Under the pieces are notes generated by a model, which was not told the origin of the DNA, made no database searches, and saw only the letters and a list, made by a program, of their open reading frames with translations. Shown piece by piece: positions 28,101 to 34,873 of a stretch of 64,000 nucleotides of DNA. Origin of the DNA: JBGSIC01 sp041751875 (GTDB lineage: Bacteria; Bdellovibrionota; FAC87; UBA2466; JACKAF01); assembly GCA_041751875.1 (NCBI GenBank), contig JBGSIC010000029.1:434001-498000 (forward strand), written 5' to 3'. A program made the position numbers and the translations under genes. Within the stretch, counting starts at the first letter, position 1, and every line of letters begins with the position of its first letter.

Positions 28101-28632
28101 CGATAACGTCGGCAACCTCTATTGGAAGAACAGCCAGAAGAGCGAGAAAGCCACTCGATTGTTAAGGAATGCGGTGGAATACCATAGGCAAAAAGCCTAC
28201 GTTGACGCCACGAAACGCGCTCGTCGGGAAAAACGTGATTTCAGCGTGGTCTTAAGAGAAGAAATTGAACGGACTCCTACGTTGGAAGATCTTGCGATTG
28301 AGATCGCTAGTACCTTACCCGAGTACCGGAATAATTTTCAGAATCCTGCGCGCATTTCTCGCGGTGAGTCCTATAGCGACCCTTTAGCTAATACAAGCCG
28401 ATCCTGGTTTGCTCTTAATACAAAGGAATATTATCCGCTCGATTCAGGATTGCGGCTCGCGCGTGAACGTCTCACCGGTCCGCGCACACTGGAAACATTG
28501 GAAAGTCGTTTTAATGACTCGGTGCTCTCGGCCCAGTACGCGGGCTTAGTTGGTTGGGCGAAGCAGGCCCCTCCTCGTAAACCTCCGCCGAAGGCGAATC
28601 CCTCTGGCAGATCACGTGTGCGTAGCCGATAA
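22111..28632 (+). CDS. Giant exported helical protein (2173 residues), unknown function
   Basis: A single uninterrupted frame starting at GTG with GCGAGAG nearby. An N-terminal signal segment covers about residues 10-30. Residues 40-1500 are highly charged and helical (L, E, K, R, Q rich), with coiled-coil-like stretches, for example near 1085-1115. A hydrophobic/glycine-rich stretch follows at about 1507-1580 (VVMLASVPIGMGMFG; GAVFSTVGQGLALVP), enough for membrane insertion. Then comes a small Cys pair (C1589/C1602) and a calcium-loop-like DQDGDFQLDD at 1616-1625. A second small-residue-rich region lies near 1640-1780. The last 20 residues are basic and proline-rich. Another Cys pair is C969/C980. 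No catalytic motif is recognised. A large surface or translocated protein is possible. The lipoprotein gene follows after 38 bases. Confidence 0.88.
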   Translation: MFFSFQHRQTSFLKLGLVFCLIASGTLLGTDLIGRPEVSGVDACSLAFQAAPKGDATKKDPFHIRRDAGLEILKPVHQEKEDVGGYLSSLVSALRCPSASVYSLSVLAHWAERLQKEPNPLLKTVTTQASLLRINDRSLRSLWADQIVGQWREHLSALQAQSLTADNVLSAEAKDLLRHYSGTKLGARAVDPVARKKILSDLTQTVKNLADTLSDPKNVPTDDELYLLYFLDSEDSVNSQALELLVGTENATYFRALLRQAKSRPQPGTVSDKPPVNVPPSSRWSPRAHMGTKIIGGEKDIHEFLRGVLKQPSIAQSNLSFRTAKRGMSQSEKLALRPAATELLEQLQSGKMPDGLVGLGAELSPEQRTALLEEALGNVVAELDSPDRPVVSPTRSDGKFRWSYPELLKEESRLKEAWNESGRKDDPKKIVEIDSLANFVAIQRQAGLPAESRISLLEMPRLYREWLVGMSRQEDLSPEAKVQLAEMIYNPSLSAIHAALKAFNGPKTDPKTDASPSSDPGLPKAMVKSLAEIFENSHLKPPIALNEPSKLSAKGLETLRNWAIREFAHQRRGAGRKDSDPRLQDALVSLIHSVDERGHTSPQLGLLTGGEGRLHLDKAAKELNEELKNFNEASEFKKKAIEKLNQFLRSQGKGLPSASRRLLLNLSEEHVEMLLMLEKQLTQSMYADHAKEQIQSKLTTLILGANEPHIETFVQAHLPALYKTLVQKGLVPPPQGLAIPGPEHPTRTRFEIERQLAEEAYRALEMGELPSEHSLAPKLRRELDKVLEQHSAIQFTEQLAREEKLSDSAEAAAVGELISLMSGTRRNKNADGKLVSKLLEEHSQVATYRAMDRLARHLGIAPVVGSDDSMKRKAYEELVGQLHKGYQEKVGPIRSTIEKEMTDRAHMQALEKHRLATGTELPTQIDPRLLEKVQPYITALIDQYGPVSSWSDDLKRKILPKDMPPLFYCFLDPEKDPKECQQLYAKKSGAVDPFRESARDLVASVDSYIKKHYPSLSAEQRRKKVNKIVSGNFEAFMDSELHRDELQQRKFIYDLTYEELKQTSEDILEEYLAREEKKKAFEIKQRNLYEELGKLRNLNAQVEQDDQDRVVAQLAYKFVSENFGETFSAMPDSDQKNLLQAWAMQNGFMAFQELRQFENQVRAVQEALPGLSLKRAKSRGKSVEDRINNPLMAHLGDPLLSVDRPDHLFNSGAASKKTQEKWLGALATQTARESHEKEARLAEILQTLEKYGFSYDGNQVDFERADLGELNRGPGKGFNNPELVRALRGLKEFHFARKDQFEAIIDKMIEEMLQRGYPEGAIVVPGTEKMARINNRATNNTDVLRNKDIPIEFLGGKHVAEYGKAQLDGALSTLAEISKTERVVRGASVFEVDSELRSYGWGRLQGNGVLAKQIFPKDEKNDSWGPFKRWDVDGEEPIFHQLRSLDNRLASGIRSLLEMGDTVINEKTGLTARDAAQQLATQADNVLMNRGNAFDDFQNNLTSDLKGVVMLASVPIGMGMFGRAGVLTKYGKLAQQGWVPGMAGHAAAFGYNAYNSAKMGAVFSTVGQGLALVPKYQFQRADREGWSQCLDQSGKPELGWMCHEDGSRKRVPQHLDQDGDFQLDDFSYASLLPSAGQFIDDTFSMVSTFAGSAAFRPLFMRAGVGPWLTDPLSVASSGYAQDAGALAMTEGRNALFDGQKQLQLISGAARRAAYAFPADEMVMGWRILNGVPTRFGLQKGVKAVSGYAANSLVDVGMVSFDFATGAQGSVVSPIKGRDYTRDWNGYLEAIYYELWTGAYANARSARGSFAQVQARRNARALLDGESRVATNEMAASEATVAGKNRLSVEEAMEALQWVRTKDLANPNNPGREHLIAAMSANYGFSRERFTEYLNGLNQVRASSALGRAVTDPFNAANRQVSAVVADFRRHEAKRLQGSLFGDSASESDSGGVKVWKQSTLPPEIAEQPSVYLGFKAGHFRVRDVRENAHANARLALLDNVGNLYWKNSQKSEKATRLLRNAVEYHRQKAYVDATKRARREKRDFSVVLREEIERTPTLEDLAIEIASTLPEYRNNFQNPARISRGESYSDPLANTSRSWFALNTKEYYPLDSGLRLARERLTGPRTLETLESRFNDSVLSAQYAGLVGWAKQAPPRKPPPKANPSGRSRVRSR

Positions 28633-28670
28633 TACTCTATAACTCTTCATCATCTTTTTTGGGAGCGTCC

Positions 28671-29831
28671 ATGCGTGCACTTTTTATCTTGCCCCTGATA
28701 TTTTTGGCTCAGTGTACTCATCCGGGTGGCACGAAATGGAATCCTGAAAATGGAATTCTGCTTGGTGTAAACGTTCATCGACAGCTGGAACTTGAACCGT
28801 GTGGTTGCAGCATCTCCCCGAAGGGGGGTGTCGAACGCGAATGGAACGCTTTGCAGAAATTTGAAATGGAAAAAAAAGCGAGAGTTCTTTCCTTGTCTGC
28901 TGGGACTACCTTTGCACCAGTTGTAGAACAATATAGTAAGAAACGTGTTGCCCATTACCAAATCAAAGCAGCAGCTATGGTGGCCGCATTGAATGCCCTC
29001 AAGGTCAGCGCAATATCGCCGACTATAGAAGATACCGTTGTGGGTACTGCTCATCTGAAGAAACTAGAGAAAGGCTCGAACTTTCCTTGGGTGAGTGCAA
29101 ACCTTGTTTATAAGAAGGACAAGCAACCGGTCTTTCGCTCGCATGCTCTTTTAGAGTGGCAAGGGCAACGGATTCTAATTGTGGGTTTAAGCTCACAAAC
29201 CCACGAAAAATATTCAGTTTCAGCGGAGGTCGAGGTCGTCGATCCGGCAAAAGCACTGGAGCAGGTACTCAGAGATGTTCCCCAGAGAGATATGGTGATT
29301 TTGCTCTCATCTCTGACTCGACTAGAACGCATGAAGATTCAGCCTTACTACTCCCATGTTCAGTTTATATTGGGTGGAGCAAAAAACGAATTCACCACAA
29401 GAGCCGAACCGTTGGCTTCCGGCGTTTTGTACATCAATCCCAGTGGGCGCGGGCAAACTGTAGCAATCGTTACGGTAAGCCGCGTTGGGAGTTCGCTAGC
29501 ATTTTACAACGAAGGAGAAGCGAAACTGATACAGGAAAATCAACTTATCTATGATCAGCAAATCAAAACTTTAGAGAAAAGTCTCAGCGAACAGTCTCTT
29601 ACAGGTGATCAGACGAACACGATTCAGGCCGAGATCGGCCAATACAAGATGATGAAAGATCAACTCGATGTAATGGCCAGAGAGGGCTCCGGGACCACCA
29701 GCTATTATGAAGCATTTCTAGAAGACCTGGACTCCCGTTTCGATGACGAAAATGCAGAGAACCCTTTGCGCCAAATCCTCGCGGAATGGAAAAAAAACGT
29801 TCGATCGATAGCTTTAAAGGAGGGGCATTAG
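28671..29831 (+). CDS. Lipoprotein with PCGC motif and metallophosphatase-like domain
   Basis: About 386 residues from the ATG at 28671, which has GGGAG five bases upstream. The signal ends at C15 (IFLAQC), a plausible though not ideal lipobox. 'ELEPCGCSISPKGGVERE' at 41-57 matches the PCGC...GG(L/V)xR motif known in UshA-like proteins that occur near cytochromes. It is paralogous to the lipoprotein at 19268-20383, and the two genes bracket the giant and 351-residue protein genes. A C-terminal coiled coil (about 295-345) is rich in Q, E and K. The gene is 38 bases after the giant gene and probably cotranscribed. Confidence 0.87.
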   Translation: MRALFILPLIFLAQCTHPGGTKWNPENGILLGVNVHRQLELEPCGCSISPKGGVEREWNALQKFEMEKKARVLSLSAGTTFAPVVEQYSKKRVAHYQIKAAAMVAALNALKVSAISPTIEDTVVGTAHLKKLEKGSNFPWVSANLVYKKDKQPVFRSHALLEWQGQRILIVGLSSQTHEKYSVSAEVEVVDPAKALEQVLRDVPQRDMVILLSSLTRLERMKIQPYYSHVQFILGGAKNEFTTRAEPLASGVLYINPSGRGQTVAIVTVSRVGSSLAFYNEGEAKLIQENQLIYDQQIKTLEKSLSEQSLTGDQTNTIQAEIGQYKMMKDQLDVMAREGSGTTSYYEAFLEDLDSRFDDENAENPLRQILAEWKKNVRSIALKEGH

Positions 29832-29902
29832 TTTTTCTTGGTTCCCTTGACAACACTCCCTCTTTTAATTGAAGTGGATTCAGGAATTGAAGTGGGAGTT
29901 GG

Positions 29903-31204
29903 GTGCGGCTGTTTTTTGGAATTGGGGTGCTTTTTTGGGGGAGTTTTGCCTTGGCGCACCTTCCCGGCCTTTCTACCCCTCGCCTAGTGACCTTTAATGA
30001 CGTGCAGAACTGGCTGACCGATCCGGCTAGTCCCGCGCGCTCTGTGGACGAGCTGCTTCATCGCCTTCCCGAAGCCTACCGCGGTCACGCCGTTAGCCTT
30101 TACGAGTCTAAGAGCAACCATCTCGCCTCTAGTGAAAACCCCCGCCTGGTTTTTTACGGGCCGGATGCAAAACTGCTGATGGCAGTATCTTCTGATCCCG
30201 CCGACCCGCGCTACCACACGGTGGAAATGATTGAGTACGTGTCTTCTAAAGCTCGCTTTGAGTTTGCTACCGTTGATTTTGCAAAGCAGCCTCCAGCTAT
30301 TGAGCGTAACCCTTCGAGTTGCGTGCGCTGCCACCGCAGAAGCGACCCGCGCCCCAATTGGGAACCTTATGATGTGTGGCCCGGAGTTTACGGGAGCGTG
30401 CACGATCGCATTTCGCCCGATACGCATGAACACGCTTCTTTCGAGAGGTTCATTCGCAATATTCCCCATAATCCCCGTCTTCGGCATTTGGTTTCGCCTT
30501 TTTTCATGAAGCAATCTAGTTGGTCGGGAAAACCTATCTATTACACCGTGAACGGGCATTCTGGTTCCAACGCGGTGTTGACTCATCTACTTAACTATCT
30601 CAATCGAGATCGCATCACTCATCGCATCTTGGAGAGTAAAGATCATGAGAAGTACAAGTTCGCTATCCTAGCGAGCTTAATTTCGTGCTCGGACCCCGAG
30701 AGTTTTTTGCCGGTATCCCAACGCCTGCGACATTCAGAAAGTTACGCCTCTGTGCTTCAAGATACGCGGATTAAAATCACTCATGATTTTGAGCGGCGAA
30801 TCAGAAAATCAGCCAAGCAGTTGGGCATTGAAGAAGCTGAGGTAGAGAACAAGGCAGACACCATAGGCCTCACCGACGATGCGATCGAGAGAATGGCAAA
30901 GCTTCGTTATCTACTTGAATCAAGAAAACAGGATCCTGTTCCGGTGAAGGATTGGTCGATGTCTGTGCACCAAACAAGTTATGATCTGAATGACGGGGGC
31001 AACGGACTAGCGAACTTGGTAGGGCACTATTTTCCGAAGGCCTTTCCGCTTCGAGATGTTCCCGAACTTCCCTTTGGAGAAGTGCCATTTGTGATTTCTT
31101 GGTTTAATCCACAGACGCCCTATGAGTTTTCACTTTTCAAGCTCGAGGAGCCGACCCCACAACTTTGCGATGACTTAAGAAACGCCAGCCTCCAAGCGTT
31201 CTAA
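29903..31204 (+). CDS. Periplasmic protein with a single c-type haem motif
   Basis: 433 residues, starting at GTG with GGGAG four bases upstream. The signal peptide covers about residues 1-18 (ends 'FALA'). One haem-attachment motif, C140-V-R-C143-H144, is followed by 'RRSDPRPNWEPYDVWPGVYG', rich in aromatic residues. The rest is mixed helical with no second CxxCH. The domain is unlike small cytochromes c, where the haem motif is N-terminal. A similar S-C-x-R-C-H context occurs in the 33336-34649 protein. Function is unknown; a periplasmic haem or redox role is inferred from the motif. Confidence 0.85.
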   Translation: MRLFFGIGVLFWGSFALAHLPGLSTPRLVTFNDVQNWLTDPASPARSVDELLHRLPEAYRGHAVSLYESKSNHLASSENPRLVFYGPDAKLLMAVSSDPADPRYHTVEMIEYVSSKARFEFATVDFAKQPPAIERNPSSCVRCHRRSDPRPNWEPYDVWPGVYGSVHDRISPDTHEHASFERFIRNIPHNPRLRHLVSPFFMKQSSWSGKPIYYTVNGHSGSNAVLTHLLNYLNRDRITHRILESKDHEKYKFAILASLISCSDPESFLPVSQRLRHSESYASVLQDTRIKITHDFERRIRKSAKQLGIEEAEVENKADTIGLTDDAIERMAKLRYLLESRKQDPVPVKDWSMSVHQTSYDLNDGGNGLANLVGHYFPKAFPLRDVPELPFGEVPFVISWFNPQTPYEFSLFKLEEPTPQLCDDLRNASLQAF

Positions 31205-31205
31205 A

Positions 31206-31652
31206 CTACGATGCTGGAACATCGTCGGTTGTGAGGCCTTCCCAGGCCCTTTGGAAACCGGACTGAATTGAATCCACTGCGTTCTGCGCTTTGGATTTTG
31301 CTTGATTAAACTCTTCTTTGGAACTTCTTTCCACTAATCCGATTTGGTCTTTAAGAAGCAAGATGTTGCCCTGAATTTCTTCAGTGACCAGTTCCAACTG
31401 ACCTTTCGCTTCACCCTTTCTTTCATCCACCTTACCTTTGAGCTGTCCGAGCTCGACTTCCATTTCCGCTGCATAGCCCTCAAGACTCTTTTTCAGCGTT
31501 TCTTTCTTTTCATGTCCCACGTCCCAAGTAGATTTCAGAGCGGTGGACCAGTCCTTTTTGGCCGCTAATTCCTGAGGGGTTGGACTTTTTGAGCAAGAGC
31601 TACCCCATAAAAGTGGGGACAGCAAAATGAGAACGAGTACCAAGTTTTTCAT
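31206..31652 (-). CDS. Coiled-coil lipoprotein
   Basis: 148 residues. A lipoprotein signal with cysteine at 20 (LLWGSSC) is followed by a long helical region rich in K, E, Q and L, heptad-like from about 45 to 125. No cysteines follow. The size and character resemble Lpp-like or envelope-spacer lipoproteins, but no family is recognised. GGAGG lies five bases before ATG. A GC-rich hairpin sits between this gene and the superoxide dismutase gene upstream, with the Shine-Dalgarno immediately after it. Confidence 0.83.
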   Translation of the reverse strand: MKNLVLVLILLSPLLWGSSCSKSPTPQELAAKKDWSTALKSTWDVGHEKKETLKKSLEGYAAEMEVELGQLKGKVDERKGEAKGQLELVTEEIQGNILLLKDQIGLVERSSKEEFNQAKSKAQNAVDSIQSGFQRAWEGLTTDDVPAS

Positions 31653-31663
31653 ATGTTCCTCCG

Positions 31664-31679
31664 GGCCGCGTTTGCGGCC
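31664..31679 (-). promoter_or_regulatory. Intercistronic GC hairpin before the lipoprotein ribosome-binding site
   Basis: GGCCGC (31664-31669) pairs with GCGGCC (31674-31679) around a four-base loop. On the minus strand it begins one base after the superoxide dismutase stop and ends just before GGAGG of the lipoprotein gene. It could stabilise the upstream message or limit read-through translation. No T-run follows, so it is not a classic terminator. Confidence 0.45.
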
Positions 31680-31680
31680 G

Positions 31681-32325
31681 CTATGCTCCGACAGCGTGAT
31701 TGTATTGTACGCGCTTTGCCGACACGCCTTTTACGTGCTGTGCGGCTTCAAAACGGCGGTTAACTAAATCCCAATCAAGATTGTCAAAGAAAGCGTTCAT
31801 GTACGCTTTTTTATCGGTCTTGTAATCGAAAAAGAAAGCGTGTTCCCACATGTCGAGCACCATGATGGGGACATGATCCACCGGCCAGCCGATATGGTGT
31901 TCGGTAATCAGTAGATTCTGTATGCGATTCGCCGTAGGTTCATAACCGGTGATGACCCAACCTGGCCCCGCCATTCCTGTCGCACAAACATCTTCCTTCC
32001 ACGCGCTGACGGTGCCCCACTCTTTTTTTATCGCTTCATTAAAAGTTTTGTCGGGCTCACCTTTTTCCGAGGAAAGATTATCGAAATAGAGTTCATGTAA
32101 GTAGACGCCGTTGTAGGCCACCGGGAAACGGCGTTTGAGTTCCGCAAAAGGGGAATAGGCGTAGTTTCCTTTTTTGTCCTTCCCCATCGATTCGAGTTGT
32201 TCGGTGATAGTGTTAAGCGATTCCACGTATCCTTCGTAGAGCGTGAAATGCTCCTCCAGTTGGACGTCGCTAATTCCCTTTAAATTCCCCAACAAATGAC
32301 TGTAGTCGCGTAGCTGAGCAAACAT
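31681..32325 (-). CDS. Iron/manganese superoxide dismutase
   Basis: 214 residues from the ATG at 32325 (AAGGA with seven-base spacing); the upstream ATG at 32388 is rejected. It dismutates superoxide. Metal ligands match the family: the first His in 'LEEHFTLYEGYVESLN', the second in 'YLHELYFDNL', then Asp and His in 'LDMWEHAFFFDY'. The HH pair usual in the N-terminal helix is partly missing ('EEHFTLY'), a divergent form. No signal peptide is seen, so it is probably cytoplasmic, complementing the exported SodC at 56579. It follows the cytochrome-like cluster by 120 bases on the same strand. Metal preference cannot be read from sequence alone. Confidence 0.9.
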   Translation of the reverse strand: MFAQLRDYSHLLGNLKGISDVQLEEHFTLYEGYVESLNTITEQLESMGKDKKGNYAYSPFAELKRRFPVAYNGVYLHELYFDNLSSEKGEPDKTFNEAIKKEWGTVSAWKEDVCATGMAGPGWVITGYEPTANRIQNLLITEHHIGWPVDHVPIMVLDMWEHAFFFDYKTDKKAYMNAFFDNLDWDLVNRRFEAAQHVKGVSAKRVQYNHAVGA

Positions 32326-32445
32326 CTTTGGTTCCTTTCTGAAAAGTCCCACACTAAATGATCTAGAATTGTGCACAATTTGTGCCATGGAATGGGGCTG
32401 GAAAGGTGAGCGAGGAGTGAAGCTTTTCGGAGACGATCCGAGAAA

Positions 32446-32886
32446 TTAGGGGACGGACGTGTCTGGTTCGTCAGGGTTAAAGTGCTTTTTCAGGTTCTCG
32501 AGAATGATGCGACGAGAAGAAACACCGCCCACGTAATCATCCGCCATTTGAAGGCGTTTGATCCCCTTGGGCATCCAGTCTTGGTCCGGAGAAATCGGCT
32601 TGGAGAAGGGAGGGGCCGACTCGGAGGGCCAGTTAAGCACTTCGGCAATCGCGGTGGCCCAAAGTTTTTTGGATTTCGGACTGGGCTGACTATGAATGTA
32701 GTCCCAAACTTCTTCGTCTACTTCTGAGTAAATGAAGCGTAGTTCACCGACGCCGTGGCAGGCCTGGCAGTAGGTACGGATCTTTTCAACCGCGAGTTGT
32801 TCGGAAGCGTTGAGGGGGTAATGAGAATCACCGACGGCAACCGCCGCAACCATGACGAAGATAAGACCGGTGGCCCCTATTTTCAT
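32446..32886 (-). CDS. Small periplasmic protein with one CxxCH motif
   Basis: 146 residues with a signal peptide ending near 'AVGDS'. The motif C40-Q-A-C43-H44 lies early, as in small cytochromes c, within 'IRTYCQACHGVGELR'. A methionine ligand could be 'DWMPKGIKRLQMADD' further on. It is the third gene of a tight operon: the Tat-exported protein gene ends four bases upstream. A periplasmic cytochrome c is likely, with the acceptor unknown. Confidence 0.86.
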   Translation of the reverse strand: MKIGATGLIFVMVAAVAVGDSHYPLNASEQLAVEKIRTYCQACHGVGELRFIYSEVDEEVWDYIHSQPSPKSKKLWATAIAEVLNWPSESAPPFSKPISPDQDWMPKGIKRLQMADDYVGGVSSRRIILENLKKHFNPDEPDTSVP

Positions 32887-32890
32887 GGGA

Positions 32891-33346
32891 TTAAACTCGA
32901 ATCAGGCCGAGTGGTACCGCAATCGGCTTAGCGCCAGCAACGCGCCATCTGGAATCATTAAAATCAATGAAAAGTTTGTGCGCGTGTCCATCGACTTGGG
33001 TGGTTTCAATGGTTACTTTCTTTAGCTGCTTTATCTGCAAATAGTGCTCGGGTAGTAGGGTGAAGCGATGTTGTTTCCCGCCGTGTCCGTGCCAGAACTC
33101 CATCTCGACTGGGGCGTTACCAAGAATGTAGTCCACTTTAATCACGCCCGTTTTAGGACCCAAGCCGCCGTCAAAATAGAGCGCCATCGCGTGACAGTCA
33201 TAAAGAATGACTTCATTTCGATCGGTGAATAAGCCGTCGTCGCTTCTTTCCAAAGGCGCATCCCCGGCACAACGAACCAAGCCCAATGCACCCACGGAGG
33301 CACCCACACTCAACACTCTTCCTAGAAAACGGCGTCTATTTAGCAT
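32891..33346 (-). CDS. Tat-exported protein of unknown function
   Basis: About 151 residues from the ATG at 33346; an ATG at 33355 directly abuts AAGGA and is less likely. The N-terminus 'LNRRRFLGRVLS' carries the twin-arginine motif. The following 'ALGLVRCAG' gives a possible lipobox, so it may be a Tat lipoprotein. The mature part is small and beta-rich, with several histidines ('FWHGHGGKQHRF', 'DGHAHKLF') that could bind metal. Its start lies 11 bases inside the upstream CxxCH gene, so the two are coupled. Tat export suggests cofactor loading before export, as inference. Confidence 0.84.
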   Translation of the reverse strand: MLNRRRFLGRVLSVGASVGALGLVRCAGDAPLERSDDGLFTDRNEVILYDCHAMALYFDGGLGPKTGVIKVDYILGNAPVEMEFWHGHGGKQHRFTLLPEHYLQIKQLKKVTIETTQVDGHAHKLFIDFNDSRWRVAGAKPIAVPLGLIRV

Positions 33347-34649
33347 AGCGAGCATTCCTTTTTGAGCTTGTTCGGTCGACAGGTTGGTAAACAGTCGGCA
33401 TGGCTTTGTAATCAGGATCCGAATCGCTGGGTTTTTCTTTTTTAACGAGGCCCGCTTGTTGGAAGCGTGGGTTTACTTTGCGGCTTCCGTCGACGTCGTC
33501 GAAAGTGGCAAAAATGTAACGGTTCGGTTCAAAGATATGCCAGGTGAAGATCTCGTCTTCGCCCCACATCTCTCCGTAAAGCTGCACGTCCCACTCGAAA
33601 TGCGCGAGCGTACGCCCGACTTCAGAATGACAGCGACGGCAGGAGACTTCGTTCACCGCGATCATCCCGGCTTCGTAGCCTTTGGGAACAATCGAGAAGT
33701 TGGCTTTCGATGAGGCGGCGTAGGTTTCTAGCGAACCATTTTCTTTCCAGATTTTCCCCTCGGCGGAAACAAACGGTGTTTCGCTCAAGAGCTTTTGGAT
33801 AAGTTGAGTGTCGGAAATTTCGGGGAGTATATCTAGCGCGCCGTCGATGGGCGGAAATACTTTTCCGTAGGCTTCGGACACAAGACGGTGCTTTACGAGT
33901 GTGTTTTTATTCTGCAAGTACTGCACGAACTTCCACAGTTCTAAACTTTCAAACCAGTTGGGTTTCACGCGCTGGATGCCTTCGACTAGACTTTGCGCGG
34001 TGGGAAAGGGACGGAAAATATTGGTGGCCCAACCGTCTCGGTAGCGTTTACGAGTGCGTATTTCGAATACGTACCAGCGTCCGTCGGGACCTTGCAGATA
34101 GAGAACTTCACCAAATAGAGTGCCCACGGGAAAGGTCCATCGCCAGCGCCCACGTGAGGTGGGTTGCCACCATTTAACAGGGAGTACCGAACCATTTTTC
34201 TTGGGAGGGGCCCAGAAGTTCATCACCCGTTTGTTGGTGACGTTGTCGGTCCCAGCGGCAGTGCGGAAAGGAAACTTGAAACGGTAGTCAGGTCCGAAAT
34301 AGTTGACCAGTTTGTGAATGGCGTCGTTGTCAGCATTGTTTTCACCTACTTCGCGCCCGACGCAGTTTGCTCGGCCCCCTACGACGGTTTCTGCCGAGTC
34401 TTGATACAGAAAGACCATCGAGTCCTCGTCGTACCACATGGTATCGGGGGAGCGCATGGCCGTGTTGATGTCGGTATCCACTACAAGAGGAAGCGAGTCT
34501 TTAAGGGGGGCGAGTTTGGTTGGATGAATGAAATCGACATAACCGTTTCTTACTGTGAGGCCGGCCATGTCTTGCGCTTTGTACTCGCAGCCGTCCGCCC
34601 AGACTGAGGTACTCCCTACCAAGGAAATAAGGAGAAGAACAATTCGCAT
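33336..34649 (-). CDS. Periplasmic protein with C-terminal CxxCH motif
   Basis: About 437 residues from the ATG at 34649, which starts a signal peptide (LLLISLVGSTSVWA); the longer ORF to 34715 is rejected. The single haem motif is C337-R-R-C340-H341 in 'NEVSCRRCHSEVG', near the C-terminus. The region between is aspartate- and tryptophan-rich with no recognised domain. It heads a three-gene operon with the Tat protein and the small cytochrome-like gene. A shared 'SCxRCH' context and following aromatic 'W..YG' resemble the 29903-31204 protein. Confidence 0.84.
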   Translation of the reverse strand: MRIVLLLISLVGSTSVWADGCEYKAQDMAGLTVRNGYVDFIHPTKLAPLKDSLPLVVDTDINTAMRSPDTMWYDEDSMVFLYQDSAETVVGGRANCVGREVGENNADNDAIHKLVNYFGPDYRFKFPFRTAAGTDNVTNKRVMNFWAPPKKNGSVLPVKWWQPTSRGRWRWTFPVGTLFGEVLYLQGPDGRWYVFEIRTRKRYRDGWATNIFRPFPTAQSLVEGIQRVKPNWFESLELWKFVQYLQNKNTLVKHRLVSEAYGKVFPPIDGALDILPEISDTQLIQKLLSETPFVSAEGKIWKENGSLETYAASSKANFSIVPKGYEAGMIAVNEVSCRRCHSEVGRTLAHFEWDVQLYGEMWGEDEIFTWHIFEPNRYIFATFDDVDGSRKVNPRFQQAGLVKKEKPSDSDPDYKAMPTVYQPVDRTSSKRNARYAK

Positions 34650-34873
34650 AATAAAGAGGGAGGATCCGTAGGTGCGTATCAAGGTGGAGGGCGCACAACG
34701 CCCTGACCTCATCATCCCATAAGCCCTTATCGGCAGAAAATTGGCTTTTCATTCCGTCTTAACAGGTGATCCTCACTGGCTGGGCAATTCCGCACGCCGC
34801 TTTGCGACGTTTCTCTCAAAAATGAGGGTTTAGTAGCGTCTATGTTGCAGTGAGTTAGGATTGCTGGAGAAGT

